DNA from: Myxococcus stipitatus
GTDB taxonomy: Bacteria; Myxococcota; Myxococcia; Myxococcales; Myxococcaceae
Direction of reading: 5' to 3'
Length of the DNA stretch: 64,000 nucleotides
Assembly: GCF_038561935.1 (NCBI RefSeq)
Contig: NZ_CP102770.1
Span: 1,054,001-1,118,000, forward strand
Shown here piece after piece: positions 34,645 to 42,145 of this stretch. A program made the translations under genes and the position numbers. The notes under the pieces were generated by a model that was given only the letters and a program-made list of their open reading frames with translations, ran no database searches and was not told the origin of the DNA. Every line of letters starts with the position of its first letter. Position 1 is the stretch's first letter.

Positions 34645-36006
34645 TCAGAAGCCGATAGCGGGGAGGGGAGGCCACGGTCCGCCGTCGAGCGCTTGCTCGA
34701 GCGCCTCCGCGTGGCGGCGCAGGAGCGACTGCCCCGAGGCACCTGCCTGTGTCCGCTCCGAGACAGCGAGGATTGCGCGCAGCTGTTCGCGCGCGGCTTG
34801 CCGGTCCTCCGCCTCACGAAGGTTCCGCCCCACGGCGGCGGTCATGCGCAGGAGCCGGAGCACCACGGCGGGCTCCTCCGCGCCGTAGCGGAGGACCTGG
34901 TCCGAGGCCAGGGTGAGCAGGTCTCGGTGCGTGGGCCCGTGCAGGAACACGCGAGGTGTCCCCGAGGCATCCGCCAACACTCGCGGCCCCAGCCGCATCC
35001 CGCTCAGCTCGCACAGCAGGAACGTGAGCTGGTCCAAGGCCTCGACGGCGGTGTACGGGTCGTTGATGCCGGGGGACAGGGCCTTGATGGCCACGTCCAC
35101 CAGCTGACGCACGCCCAGGAGGAGGTCCCGGTCATCGTCGCGCCAGCGGTCCAGTCGGATGGCGCGGAGCACGAGCGCCTCGTCGGAGTCATCCGACTGC
35201 GGAGGGGAGGCGACGGCCTCTGTCTCGAACCAGCCCACGTCCTCATCCCGAGTCACGGGCTCGCCGATGGCTCGCTCCACGTGGACGACGAGCTTGCGCG
35301 CCGTGGCCACGTCGAGAATCGCCGGGGCATCGATGGCCACGATGAAGCCAGGGTGTCGGGCGCGCAGCGCTCTTGCCGCCGTTGAGCGAGGACGTGCTGG
35401 AGGGGGTTCGGGCAGGTCCTTGGCGCGGAAGCGCTCGAGGGTCCGCGCGGTGCCGAGCGTGTCCTCGCGCACCCGTCGGACCAGGTTCTCCACGCGCATG
35501 AGCTGGAACGTCTGGAACACCGAGTAGATGAGCGAGCCTTCGCAGAGGACGAGCAGCACCATGGCCAGCGCGAGGGCGGGGCGCGGGGCGCGTTCGACGT
35601 CGGAGAGGAATCCGAACTCGTGGGCCGCGACGAGACAGAACACACTCGTGCCGACGAAGACCGGGATGACCACGCGCACGCCCGCGCTGTGCAGATACAT
35701 CCGCAGCAGGCGCGGCGAGTACTGCCCCGCGGCGTTCTGCACCACGAGCATGGACAGCGACAGGATGATGCTGAGCGAGGTGAGCGCGATGCCCAGCACC
35801 GCGGAGAGGGTGCTGCGTGCCTCGGCGGCGGTGGCCTGCCAGGCGGCCCCGGTCAGCAGCCGGCCGAGGAAGAAGGTCGGCTGCACGAGGAGGACCCCCA
35901 GGACCGCGCCGACCCCGACGCCGACGATGGGCGGAATCCAGAGCTGGTGACGGACCCACCCGCGCACGGTCTGCCCTTCCTGTGGCCGCTGGGGATGTCC
36001 CTCCAC
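34645..36006 (-). CDS. DUF2254 membrane protein
   Basis: 453 residues. Four hydrophobic segments in the first 200 residues (IVGVGVGAVLGVLL, LSAVLGIALTSLSIILSLSM, VVIPVFVGTSVFCLVAAHEF, ALALAMVLLVLCEGSLIY) then a soluble C-terminal domain containing the family's diagnostic ALSPGINDPYTAVEALDQL and RLDRWRDDDRD. Function of the family is unknown. The GTG at 36006, preceded by GGGAGG with 7-nt spacing, is a better start than the ATG at 36120. Confidence 0.85.
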   Translation of the reverse strand: MEGHPQRPQEGQTVRGWVRHQLWIPPIVGVGVGAVLGVLLVQPTFFLGRLLTGAAWQATAAEARSTLSAVLGIALTSLSIILSLSMLVVQNAAGQYSPRLLRMYLHSAGVRVVIPVFVGTSVFCLVAAHEFGFLSDVERAPRPALALAMVLLVLCEGSLIYSVFQTFQLMRVENLVRRVREDTLGTARTLERFRAKDLPEPPPARPRSTAARALRARHPGFIVAIDAPAILDVATARKLVVHVERAIGEPVTRDEDVGWFETEAVASPPQSDDSDEALVLRAIRLDRWRDDDRDLLLGVRQLVDVAIKALSPGINDPYTAVEALDQLTFLLCELSGMRLGPRVLADASGTPRVFLHGPTHRDLLTLASDQVLRYGAEEPAVVLRLLRMTAAVGRNLREAEDRQAAREQLRAILAVSERTQAGASGQSLLRRHAEALEQALDGGPWPPLPAIGF

Positions 36007-36129
36007 TGTCTCGCCTCCCGAGGTCCACGGGGGGCTTGGGAACAGCCTCCCCTGGCGGAAGCTGGAGACGGCGAGGGGGCGCGACAACAGAAGGGCGGCC
36101 CGAGAGGCATGCGTTCGCATCGCCCGCGC

Positions 36130-36156
36130 GGGGGAACCCCCGTGGATTCCACGGGG
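36130..36156. repeat. overlapping, mutually exclusive hairpins
   Basis: CCCCGTGGA-T-TCCACGGGG (36138-36156) is a perfect inverted repeat with 9-bp arms and a one-base centre. GGGGG-AA-CCCCC (36130-36141) overlaps its left arm, so only one can form. They lie in the 186 bp between the Hsp70-like stop and the DUF2254 start, both on the minus strand. Possible terminator for the former, operator or attenuator for the latter. Confidence 0.45.
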
Positions 36157-36192
36157 CCCCCCTGGCCGGACGGAATGACGCGGAGGCGCGCT

Positions 36193-37446
36193 TCAGCCCA
36201 GTGCGGCGGAGGCGCGACCGAGGCCCTCGGCGACGGAGGTGAAGGCGTCCGCGGTGCGCACGCGGTCCTCTCCGAAGCGCCGCACGTAGAGCTGGCGCAC
36301 GGCGGGAATCTGCGAGGAACCACCGGTGAGGAACACCGCGTCGATGTTCTGGGCCTCGGGGTGGCGCGCGAGCAGTCCTTCCGTGCACTGCTCCAGCTCG
36401 TCGAGCAGCGGCTTGCTGAACGCCTCGAACTCCTGGCGGGTGATGGGCTCGTGGAGGCTGATGCGTGCCTCCTCGAAGTCCACGGTGGCCACGTCCTCGC
36501 GGGACAGGCGGACCTTGGCGGCCTCGATGGCTCGGAAGAGGCGGTAGCCCAGGTTGTCCATCACCAGGTCATGCAGGGCCTGGATTTCGGCCTGCTTGTC
36601 GCTGGTCTCCAGCATGGTCGCGAGCAGGTCCTGCGTGGACTTCTCGCGGATGAAGGACATCTCATGCCAGGAGAGCAGCTTGGCCACCACGTGCTGGGGG
36701 ATGGGGAGGCGCTTGTCGCTGAGTCCTCGGACCCGGTAGGTGGAACCGGCGCCGAAGCGGGGCAGCAGCTTGTGGCGCATGATTTCGGCGTCGAAGCGGT
36801 CACCGCCGATGCGCACACCGGTGGAGCCGACGACGTCGGGGCGGCGGTCCTTGGCGCCTCGGTGCGAGGGGCCCAGGCGCATCAGCGTGAGGTCCGTGGT
36901 GCCGGCGCCGAAGTCGGCGACGAGGACGAGCTCATCGCGCTGGAGCTGAGCCTCGTAGGCGAGTGCGGCGGCGATGGGCTCGATGAGGAACTCGATGTGC
37001 TGGAAGCCAGCGAGCTCGGCGGCGCGGTGGAGGCGCTTCTGCGCGAGCGCGTCCGCTTCCGGGTCCGGGGTGAAGACGGCGGGGCGGCCCAGGATGACGG
37101 CGTCCGGGGGGGAGCCCATGTGGGCACCGGCGGCCTCGCGGACGCGGCGCAAGAGGATGGCGACCAGCTCCTCGATGGTGAAGGTGCGGCCTTTCACCTG
37201 GGTGGCGCGGAAGGAGGAGGAGTGGAGGAAGGACTTCACGGACTGGATGAAGCGTCCGGTGTTGTCCTCCATGTAGCGGTTGATGGCGTCGGCGCCTGTG
37301 TAGATTTCGCGCTCGTCGTCCGGGAAGAACATGACGGAGCGATAGAGGCGCGGCTCCGAGGTGTGGGGTTGCAGGGACAGCACCGTGCCGTCGGGCAGGG
37401 CCGCCGCGGTGTTGCTGGTTCCGAAGTCGAGTCCGCAGGCGTGCAT
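36193..37446 (-). CDS. Hsp70-family protein, YegD-like
   Basis: 417 residues, only the actin-like ATPase half of Hsp70. Phosphate-1 loop CGLDFGTSNTAAAL, phosphate-2 loop VADFGAGTTDLTL (about residues 177-189), a connecting EPIAAALAYE and the adenosine motif FLTGGSSQIPAVR are present; the peptide-binding domain is absent, as in YegD. ATG 37446 follows AAGGGG; an in-frame ATG at 37491 is less likely. It diverges from the Gln-rich lipoprotein gene across 166 bp. Role unknown; an ATP-driven assembly or sensing factor is inferred. Confidence 0.85.
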   Translation of the reverse strand: MHACGLDFGTSNTAAALPDGTVLSLQPHTSEPRLYRSVMFFPDDEREIYTGADAINRYMEDNTGRFIQSVKSFLHSSSFRATQVKGRTFTIEELVAILLRRVREAAGAHMGSPPDAVILGRPAVFTPDPEADALAQKRLHRAAELAGFQHIEFLIEPIAAALAYEAQLQRDELVLVADFGAGTTDLTLMRLGPSHRGAKDRRPDVVGSTGVRIGGDRFDAEIMRHKLLPRFGAGSTYRVRGLSDKRLPIPQHVVAKLLSWHEMSFIREKSTQDLLATMLETSDKQAEIQALHDLVMDNLGYRLFRAIEAAKVRLSREDVATVDFEEARISLHEPITRQEFEAFSKPLLDELEQCTEGLLARHPEAQNIDAVFLTGGSSQIPAVRQLYVRRFGEDRVRTADAFTSVAEGLGRASAALG

Positions 37447-37612
37447 GGGGGTGCGCCCCTTATCCCCAAAGCCCGGGAAAGGGTAGGGCATCGTGAGCTG
37501 GCCCGCCTGGTGGAGGACGGGCGGCGGGACGAACGCTCGGAGAGTGAATGCGGTGGTGGGGTCGGGTGGCTTCCCTTGTTCTAGTTCGGAAGGGCTACCC
37601 ACAGGGGGCTTC

Positions 37613-39268
37613 ATGACATTTCGGACGAGAGCATGGGTGGTGGCGGGGGCCACCGCCGCGCTGCTCATCTCGGGTTGCCGCGAGCGAGGCCAGGACACGA
37701 AGGCACCGGCCGCGACCCCGGACGAGCAACAGCAGCAAGTGGACAGTTCGCGGGATGCGGCTCGGCGGGAGCAGGAGGCACAGGCTCGCGCGGAGCAGGA
37801 GTCCATCCAGGACCCGGCCGCACGGCAGGTTGCCCAGGCGCAGCAACAGCTCGTCCAGGCACAGCAGCAGCAGGCGAGCGCGCGACAGCAAGCGACCGAA
37901 GCGGCGAAGCAGCCAGCGGCCGAGGCCACGACTCAGCCAGGCGCTGCGAGGCAGCAGGCCGCGACGAAACAGCCAACGGGGGCGAACCAGCAGTCCACCG
38001 AGGCGGCACAGCGAAGCGTGGCGCAGCAGCAGGCCGGTGCGGAGCCGCAGCCATCGTCGGAAGCCTCAGCGCAGGCTGGTGCAGCGCAGTCTCCTGGCGC
38101 TTCTCAAGAAGCGGGGAGTGCTTCGGCTCAAGGCGCACAGGCGAATCAACCCGCGAAGAGCGCGAGTCAGCAGGCCGCCGAGGCCGCGCAACAGTCCGCC
38201 CGAGCAAGTCAGGGCACCGAAACGGCACAACAGCAGGCAACCCAGAGTGCACAGCCGTCCACGGAGTCCGAGACAGCACAGCCTCAAGCCACCGCGCAGT
38301 CGCCCGAGACGGCCTCGAGACAGCCCGGACAGGGCACAGAGGACGCGTCGCAACAAGTCGCCCAGTCGCAATCGAGTGCTTCCGCCGACGACGAGGAACG
38401 CGACACGGACACGCAGGCCGAGCTTCGAGCTGAGCGCGAGGCCGCGCTGCGAGCGGAGCAACGGGCTCGGCAGCAATCCGCGCAGTCCGATTCGCCCTCG
38501 ACTGGCACGGAGTCGCAGCAGCCCGTGGCCTCCTCGCCGATGGACATACCGTCGCAACAACCGATGGCCTCCGCGCCGACCGTGACGGAGCCACCGTCGT
38601 GGCAAAGCTCCTCGTCATCTTCTTCGCCTTCCACCACGGGGCAGCAGACGGAAGACGCTCCACAGGCGCTCTCTCCGCTGGAGCAGCTCGACGCCTGGCC
38701 ACAGCGTGGGACGGAGCAGCAGTACACCGGCTCCTCTCCCTCGGATTCGACGGGAGCCACCACTCCTCAAGGGATACAGGTCCCCCAACAACCCCTCGCC
38801 ACCGCGCCCTCGACGTCCGAGCAGCAGCCCACGCAGTGGGGAACGGGCACCACCGGGACCTTCACCCAGCCAGGGTTCCAGTCGCCGCTGGTCATGCTCC
38901 CGTACCTCTCCACGGACTCCCAACAAGGGAGCAGCAGCACGACCACCTCGGAGACGCAGACCCAGATGCCCCAGCAGAACACGGAGAAGGAGTTCGTCGG
39001 CGAGCTGGTGAAGGCGAGCGAAAACGAAGTGCTGCTCGGCCGGAGTGGCGAAGCGCAGCTCCAGTTGTCGGTGGACCCTCAGACCTACGTCACGCTGAAC
39101 GGCTTCAGCTCCGTCGCCGAGGACATCCGGGAAGGCACCCAGGTCCGTGCCGCCTACACCACGGATGCCACCACGGGCCAAGGGCGCGCCATCCGCATCG
39201 AGGCGACGACACAGGACTCCACCACCGGAACCAACACGTCCCCCCAAGAGACGCAGCCCTCAGAGTAG
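37613..39268 (+). CDS. Gln/Ala/Ser-rich low-complexity lipoprotein
   Basis: 551 residues. Lipobox LISGC (Cys22). Residues about 25-430 are low complexity: Gln, Ala, Ser, Thr and Glu dominate, with short recurring EAAQQ, QQQA and AQSAQ units and no hydrophobic core, so likely disordered. Codon use and base composition here are more relaxed than in neighbours. A compact C-terminal part (about 445-535: EFVGELVKASENEVLLG, VDPQTYVTLNG, EDIREGTQVRAAYT) looks like a small beta-barrel. ATG 37613 follows CAGGGGGC. It could be a periplasmic or surface spacer carrying a C-terminal binding domain (inference). Confidence 0.8.
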   Translation: MTFRTRAWVVAGATAALLISGCRERGQDTKAPAATPDEQQQQVDSSRDAARREQEAQARAEQESIQDPAARQVAQAQQQLVQAQQQQASARQQATEAAKQPAAEATTQPGAARQQAATKQPTGANQQSTEAAQRSVAQQQAGAEPQPSSEASAQAGAAQSPGASQEAGSASAQGAQANQPAKSASQQAAEAAQQSARASQGTETAQQQATQSAQPSTESETAQPQATAQSPETASRQPGQGTEDASQQVAQSQSSASADDEERDTDTQAELRAEREAALRAEQRARQQSAQSDSPSTGTESQQPVASSPMDIPSQQPMASAPTVTEPPSWQSSSSSSSPSTTGQQTEDAPQALSPLEQLDAWPQRGTEQQYTGSSPSDSTGATTPQGIQVPQQPLATAPSTSEQQPTQWGTGTTGTFTQPGFQSPLVMLPYLSTDSQQGSSSTTTSETQTQMPQQNTEKEFVGELVKASENEVLLGRSGEAQLQLSVDPQTYVTLNGFSSVAEDIREGTQVRAAYTTDATTGQGRAIRIEATTQDSTTGTNTSPQETQPSE

Positions 39269-39299
39269 CCGTCACTCAGTAACAACAGTTTCGAGCCCC

Positions 39300-39342
39300 G
39301 GAAGTCCACACGTGGTACTTCCCGCCTCCACACGAGGAGGCG
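39300..39342 (+). promoter_or_regulatory. tandem leader hairpins, second one sequesters the Shine-Dalgarno
   Basis: First hairpin: GGAAGTCC pairs with GG-T-ACTTCC across 39300-39322 with one bulged T. Second: CGCCTCC (39323-39329) pairs perfectly with GGAGGCG (39336-39342), 6-nt loop; its 3' arm is the GGAGG that serves ATG 39346 with 5-nt spacing. Translation should be off unless the second stem opens. Confidence 0.55.
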
Positions 39343-39345
39343 CAC

Positions 39346-39858
39346 ATGTATCGGCGACTGGTGGTCATCCTGGGATGTCTGGGGCTCGGCGGTGTGCTCA
39401 TGGGGTGTGGTCCCACGGAGGAGGCGCGGGAGGGAGTCTCGTCTCGCGCCGCCCTCTCCGAGGAAGGCTCACTCCAGTGGGTGTGCGGAGAGGACGGCAG
39501 CTGCGACGAGGGCGAGACCCACGCGACCTGCCCGCTCGACTGCGACGGTCCCGACCCGCTCTGCGGAGACGGCACCTGCGACCCCGGCGAGTCACCCCAG
39601 TCCTGTCCCCAGGACTGTGATGCGCCGCTCCCGTTCTGCGGAGATGGCCTCTGCACGGGGGCGGAGTCGCATCAGGTCTGTCCGGCGGACTGCGACGCCT
39701 CGACGCCAGACGTCTGTGGAAACGATGGAGTCTGCGACGCGGGTGAGACCCACGCGACCTGCCCGCTCGACTGTGACGGCCCCGTCGTGTCCTGCGGAGA
39801 TGGCCTCTGCGACAGCTTCGAGTCGCACCAGAGCTGCCCGTTGGACTGCGATGGGTGA
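39346..39858 (+). CDS. Cys-repeat lipoprotein (CGDGxC repeats)
   Basis: 170 residues. Lipobox VLMGC (Cys21), then five tandem units of about 23-25 residues with the pattern CG(D/N)G-C--(G/F)E(S/T)---CP-DCD: CGEDGSCDEGETHATCPLDC, CGDGTCDPGESPQSCPQDC, CGDGLCTGAESHQVCPADC, CGNDGVCDAGETHATCPLDC, CGDGLCDSFESHQSCPLDC. Four cysteines per unit suggest small disulfide-locked or metal-binding modules; similar units occur in myxobacterial surface proteins. Expression may be gated by the leader hairpins just upstream. Convergent with the CHAD gene (3 nt between stops). Confidence 0.85.
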   Translation: MYRRLVVILGCLGLGGVLMGCGPTEEAREGVSSRAALSEEGSLQWVCGEDGSCDEGETHATCPLDCDGPDPLCGDGTCDPGESPQSCPQDCDAPLPFCGDGLCTGAESHQVCPADCDASTPDVCGNDGVCDAGETHATCPLDCDGPVVSCGDGLCDSFESHQSCPLDCDG

Positions 39859-39861
39859 CCG

Positions 39862-40764
39862 CTACGCGAGCACCTGACGCAGCCGCCGGGGAATCGCCTC
39901 GGCGTGCCAGCGCTGGAGCTCCCGGGCCACCTCCGCGGAGCTCTTGGCCCGACCCTCGCGGATGAGCGGTAGCAGCGCGCGGGCCGCCTTGCGCTCCCGA
40001 GGTTTCCCTCGGGCCGCGAGCCGCTCGAACATCTCGAGCCGCACATCCGCGTCATGCAGCTCGCCGAGCCCCTCCTGGAGCGGAGCGAACACCTTCACCA
40101 GCGCCCCCAACGTGCGGCGCAGCGCCGGCTGGAAGATCTCCAGCTCATAGCGCAGCTTCTTCAAGTCCTTGCGCAGCGCATGCGCCGACGCCGCATCGGG
40201 CGAGTCCGCGTAGACGTCCATGCGCTTGCGCACCCGTCGCACCCGCCAGTCCAGGGGCTCCTTCACGCGGCGGCCGACGAAGCGGTGGGCATCCTCCAGC
40301 GCCTCGACCTTGCGCAGCAGTCGCGGGAGCGTGCGAGACCTCCACCGCTCCAGCTCCTCGCGCAGCCGCGTCTCGTTGTCCGCCAGTCCGGCGAGCCACG
40401 CCTTGCCCAGCGCGGAGATGTCGGCCCGAGCCTCCGGTGTCTCCTTCCGGGTCTTCGCCGCGACCGTCCGAATCCACGCCGACTGGACGTGGAGGTCCCT
40501 CACTCCGCCCAGCGCGTCCTGGAGCCGCTTCACCTCCGGCTCCATCCGGGTGACCCAGCCCCCGAGCGGCTGGAACAGCTGGAGCGCCGCGCGCAGCCGC
40601 CGCGTGGCCACGCGCATGTCGTGCACGGCCTCGTCGTCGAACGTGTCGGAGAGCTTCGCCTCGGGCTTGCGGATGTCCGCCAGTCGCGCCACGAGGATGC
40701 GCCGTGCGGCCAGTCCGAGCTCGCTGTCCGCGCTCAGCCCGCGAACGGGTGTGGGCTGGGCCAT
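39862..40764 (-). CDS. CHAD-domain protein
   Basis: 300 residues, one full CHAD domain (conserved histidine alpha-helical domain): VHDMRVATRRLRAALQLF, LGGVRDLHVQSAWI, HALRKDLKKLRYELEIF and LGELHDADVRLEMFERL, i.e. paired basic helices with conserved His and Arg/Lys. CHAD domains bind inorganic polyphosphate. No CYTH phosphatase domain is attached. It begins 4 nt after the stop of the inorganic-pyrophosphatase gene, with GGGGGAGG before ATG 40764, so the two form an operon. Confidence 0.9.
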   Translation of the reverse strand: MAQPTPVRGLSADSELGLAARRILVARLADIRKPEAKLSDTFDDEAVHDMRVATRRLRAALQLFQPLGGWVTRMEPEVKRLQDALGGVRDLHVQSAWIRTVAAKTRKETPEARADISALGKAWLAGLADNETRLREELERWRSRTLPRLLRKVEALEDAHRFVGRRVKEPLDWRVRRVRKRMDVYADSPDAASAHALRKDLKKLRYELEIFQPALRRTLGALVKVFAPLQEGLGELHDADVRLEMFERLAARGKPRERKAARALLPLIREGRAKSSAEVARELQRWHAEAIPRRLRQVLA

Positions 40765-40768
40765 GTCG

Positions 40769-41302
40769 CTAACCTCCCCCCTGGGAGGACAACATCGCCT
40801 CGACGGCCTCCGGGCCCTCCCAGCCGAGGATGCGTGTGTCCTTGTTCTCGAAGTGCACGGCGGCGAGGAAGAAGTACGCCAGTTCCTCACGCTCGAGCTG
40901 GGAGACATCCTCGTAGGTGCGCAGGAACTCGTACCGAGGCGCCACCATGGGTACGGCGAGGATGCGGTCATTGCGCTCCCGCTCATCGTCGGACTGGCCG
41001 TCGGTGCGCCGCTGGTCCACCTGGAGCACCCCGAGCGCGCGGCAGGGCAGCACGACTCCCGGCCAGGTCGCCTCGTCCCAGAGCACCATGGCGTCGAGCG
41101 GGTCCCCATCCGGTCCCTTCGTCGAGGGAACAAATCCCCAATCGAAGGGATATCGCATGCCCCGAGGCAGCGGACGGGACAGGGAGAAGGCGCCGAGCGA
41201 GGTCTCGTACTTGAGCTTCACCGTCGAGCCCCGGGGCGACTCGATGACGACATGGAATGCGCCCCGGCGTCCGCGCATGGGCAAGCGGGAGAAGTCCGTC
41301 AT
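40769..41302 (-). CDS. inorganic pyrophosphatase (family I)
   Basis: 177 residues from ATG 41302 (MTDFSRLPMRG). Family I signatures: AFHVVIESPRGSTVKLKYE, RYPFDWGFVPST, and DGDPLDAMVLWDE carrying the three metal-binding Asp residues. The end lacks part of the usual C-terminal helix arrangement, and an inserted QRRTDGQSDDERERNDRI replaces the canonical DEKGxDxK stretch (retaining DxxxxxDR-like acidic residues). A GTG at 41380 would add 26 residues. In an operon with CHAD, suggesting phosphate or polyphosphate metabolism. Confidence 0.85.
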   Translation of the reverse strand: MTDFSRLPMRGRRGAFHVVIESPRGSTVKLKYETSLGAFSLSRPLPRGMRYPFDWGFVPSTKGPDGDPLDAMVLWDEATWPGVVLPCRALGVLQVDQRRTDGQSDDERERNDRILAVPMVAPRYEFLRTYEDVSQLEREELAYFFLAAVHFENKDTRILGWEGPEAVEAMLSSQGGG

Positions 41303-41408
41303 GGACTTGAAAGGTCGGAACGTCTCCCCCGCGAGGCAACCTCCCGCTGGGCGAGCGCCCGGCTCCCCGTTCGGGCTCACGGCCTCACAAGACCACCGGA
41401 CGCTGGCG

Positions 41409-42053
41409 CTACTTCGCCATCACCCACCCGACGAACAGGTCCGTGGAGCGCTCCAGCAGCGGCTCGATGGAGTCGCTCCGGGACTTCTTGCGCAGCGGCC
41501 CCTCGTTCCACAGCGCGGCCAGGCCGTGCACCCAGGCCCAGATGGTGAACGCCAGCGTGTCCATGTCCACCTTGTCGCCCGTGGCCGCCTTGGCCTCCTG
41601 GGCCAGCACCTGGAGCCGTCCGTAGGCGCGCATGCCTTCCGTGTGCAGGCCCGCGTACTTCTCTTCGTCACTCCACTCGCGCCGGAACATGACGCGGTAG
41701 TGCGCGGGGTGCTCCACGGCGAAGCGCACGTAGCACCGGGCGAGCGCGCGCAGCTGGTGGTCCGTGCGCGCGGGGCGGGTGCTCGCGAGCGCCTCGTCCA
41801 GCTGTTGGTTGAGGGCTCGGTAGCCCTCCTCCGCCACGGCGGCCAGGAGCGCGTCCTTGTCCCGGAAGTGGTGATAGGGCGCCGCCGCCGTGACTCCCGC
41901 CCTCCGCGCGACTTCGCGCAGCGACACCGCGCCCACATCCTCCACCTCGATGAGCTTCAGGGTGGCGTCCACCAGGGCCTGCCGCAGGTCCCCGTGGTGA
42001 TAGGCCCGCCGTCGCGGCGCCGCCGCCTTCTTCCTCACGCCCCGGGTCGTCAT
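41409..42053 (-). CDS. TetR-family regulator
   Basis: 214 residues. The helix-turn-helix at about residues 20-70 reads DLRQALVDATLKLIE, then LREVARRAGVTAAAPYHHF with RDKDALLAAV. The C-terminal domain (RALARCYVRFAVEHPAHYRVMF, later TIWAWVHGLAALWN) matches the TetR_C_33/WHG family. It diverges from the NAD-dependent epimerase gene with a 92-bp shared region holding a TTGACA box and dyads, so it probably represses that gene and itself (inference). Confidence 0.9.
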   Translation of the reverse strand: MTTRGVRKKAAAPRRRAYHHGDLRQALVDATLKLIEVEDVGAVSLREVARRAGVTAAAPYHHFRDKDALLAAVAEEGYRALNQQLDEALASTRPARTDHQLRALARCYVRFAVEHPAHYRVMFRREWSDEEKYAGLHTEGMRAYGRLQVLAQEAKAATGDKVDMDTLAFTIWAWVHGLAALWNEGPLRKKSRSDSIEPLLERSTDLFVGWVMAK

Positions 42054-42086
42054 CGCCCCTGCCCCCTTCCGGGCACACCGATAATC

Positions 42087-42123
42087 TTGACACTGTTAAG
42101 ACGGGCTCTTATCTGAGCAGTGT
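42087..42123 (+). promoter_or_regulatory. promoter with embedded dyad, TetR-epimerase divergent region
   Basis: TTGACA (42087-42092) is a perfect -35; TATCTG (42110-42115) follows after a 17-bp spacer. Inside the spacer TAAGA-cgggc-TCTTA (42097-42111) is a dyad, and ACACTG (42090-42095) with CAGTGT (42118-42123) forms an outer dyad. The arrangement suits repression of the epimerase gene by the adjacent TetR. Confidence 0.6.
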
Positions 42124-42145
42124 TCATATTGCTGGGAGACACGGG

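Noticed and set aside
39346-39858. CRISPR-like or DNA-level repeat array
   Set aside because: The repetition is in the encoded protein (Cys-repeat units) with variable DNA sequence and spacing, not an array of identical repeats with spacers.
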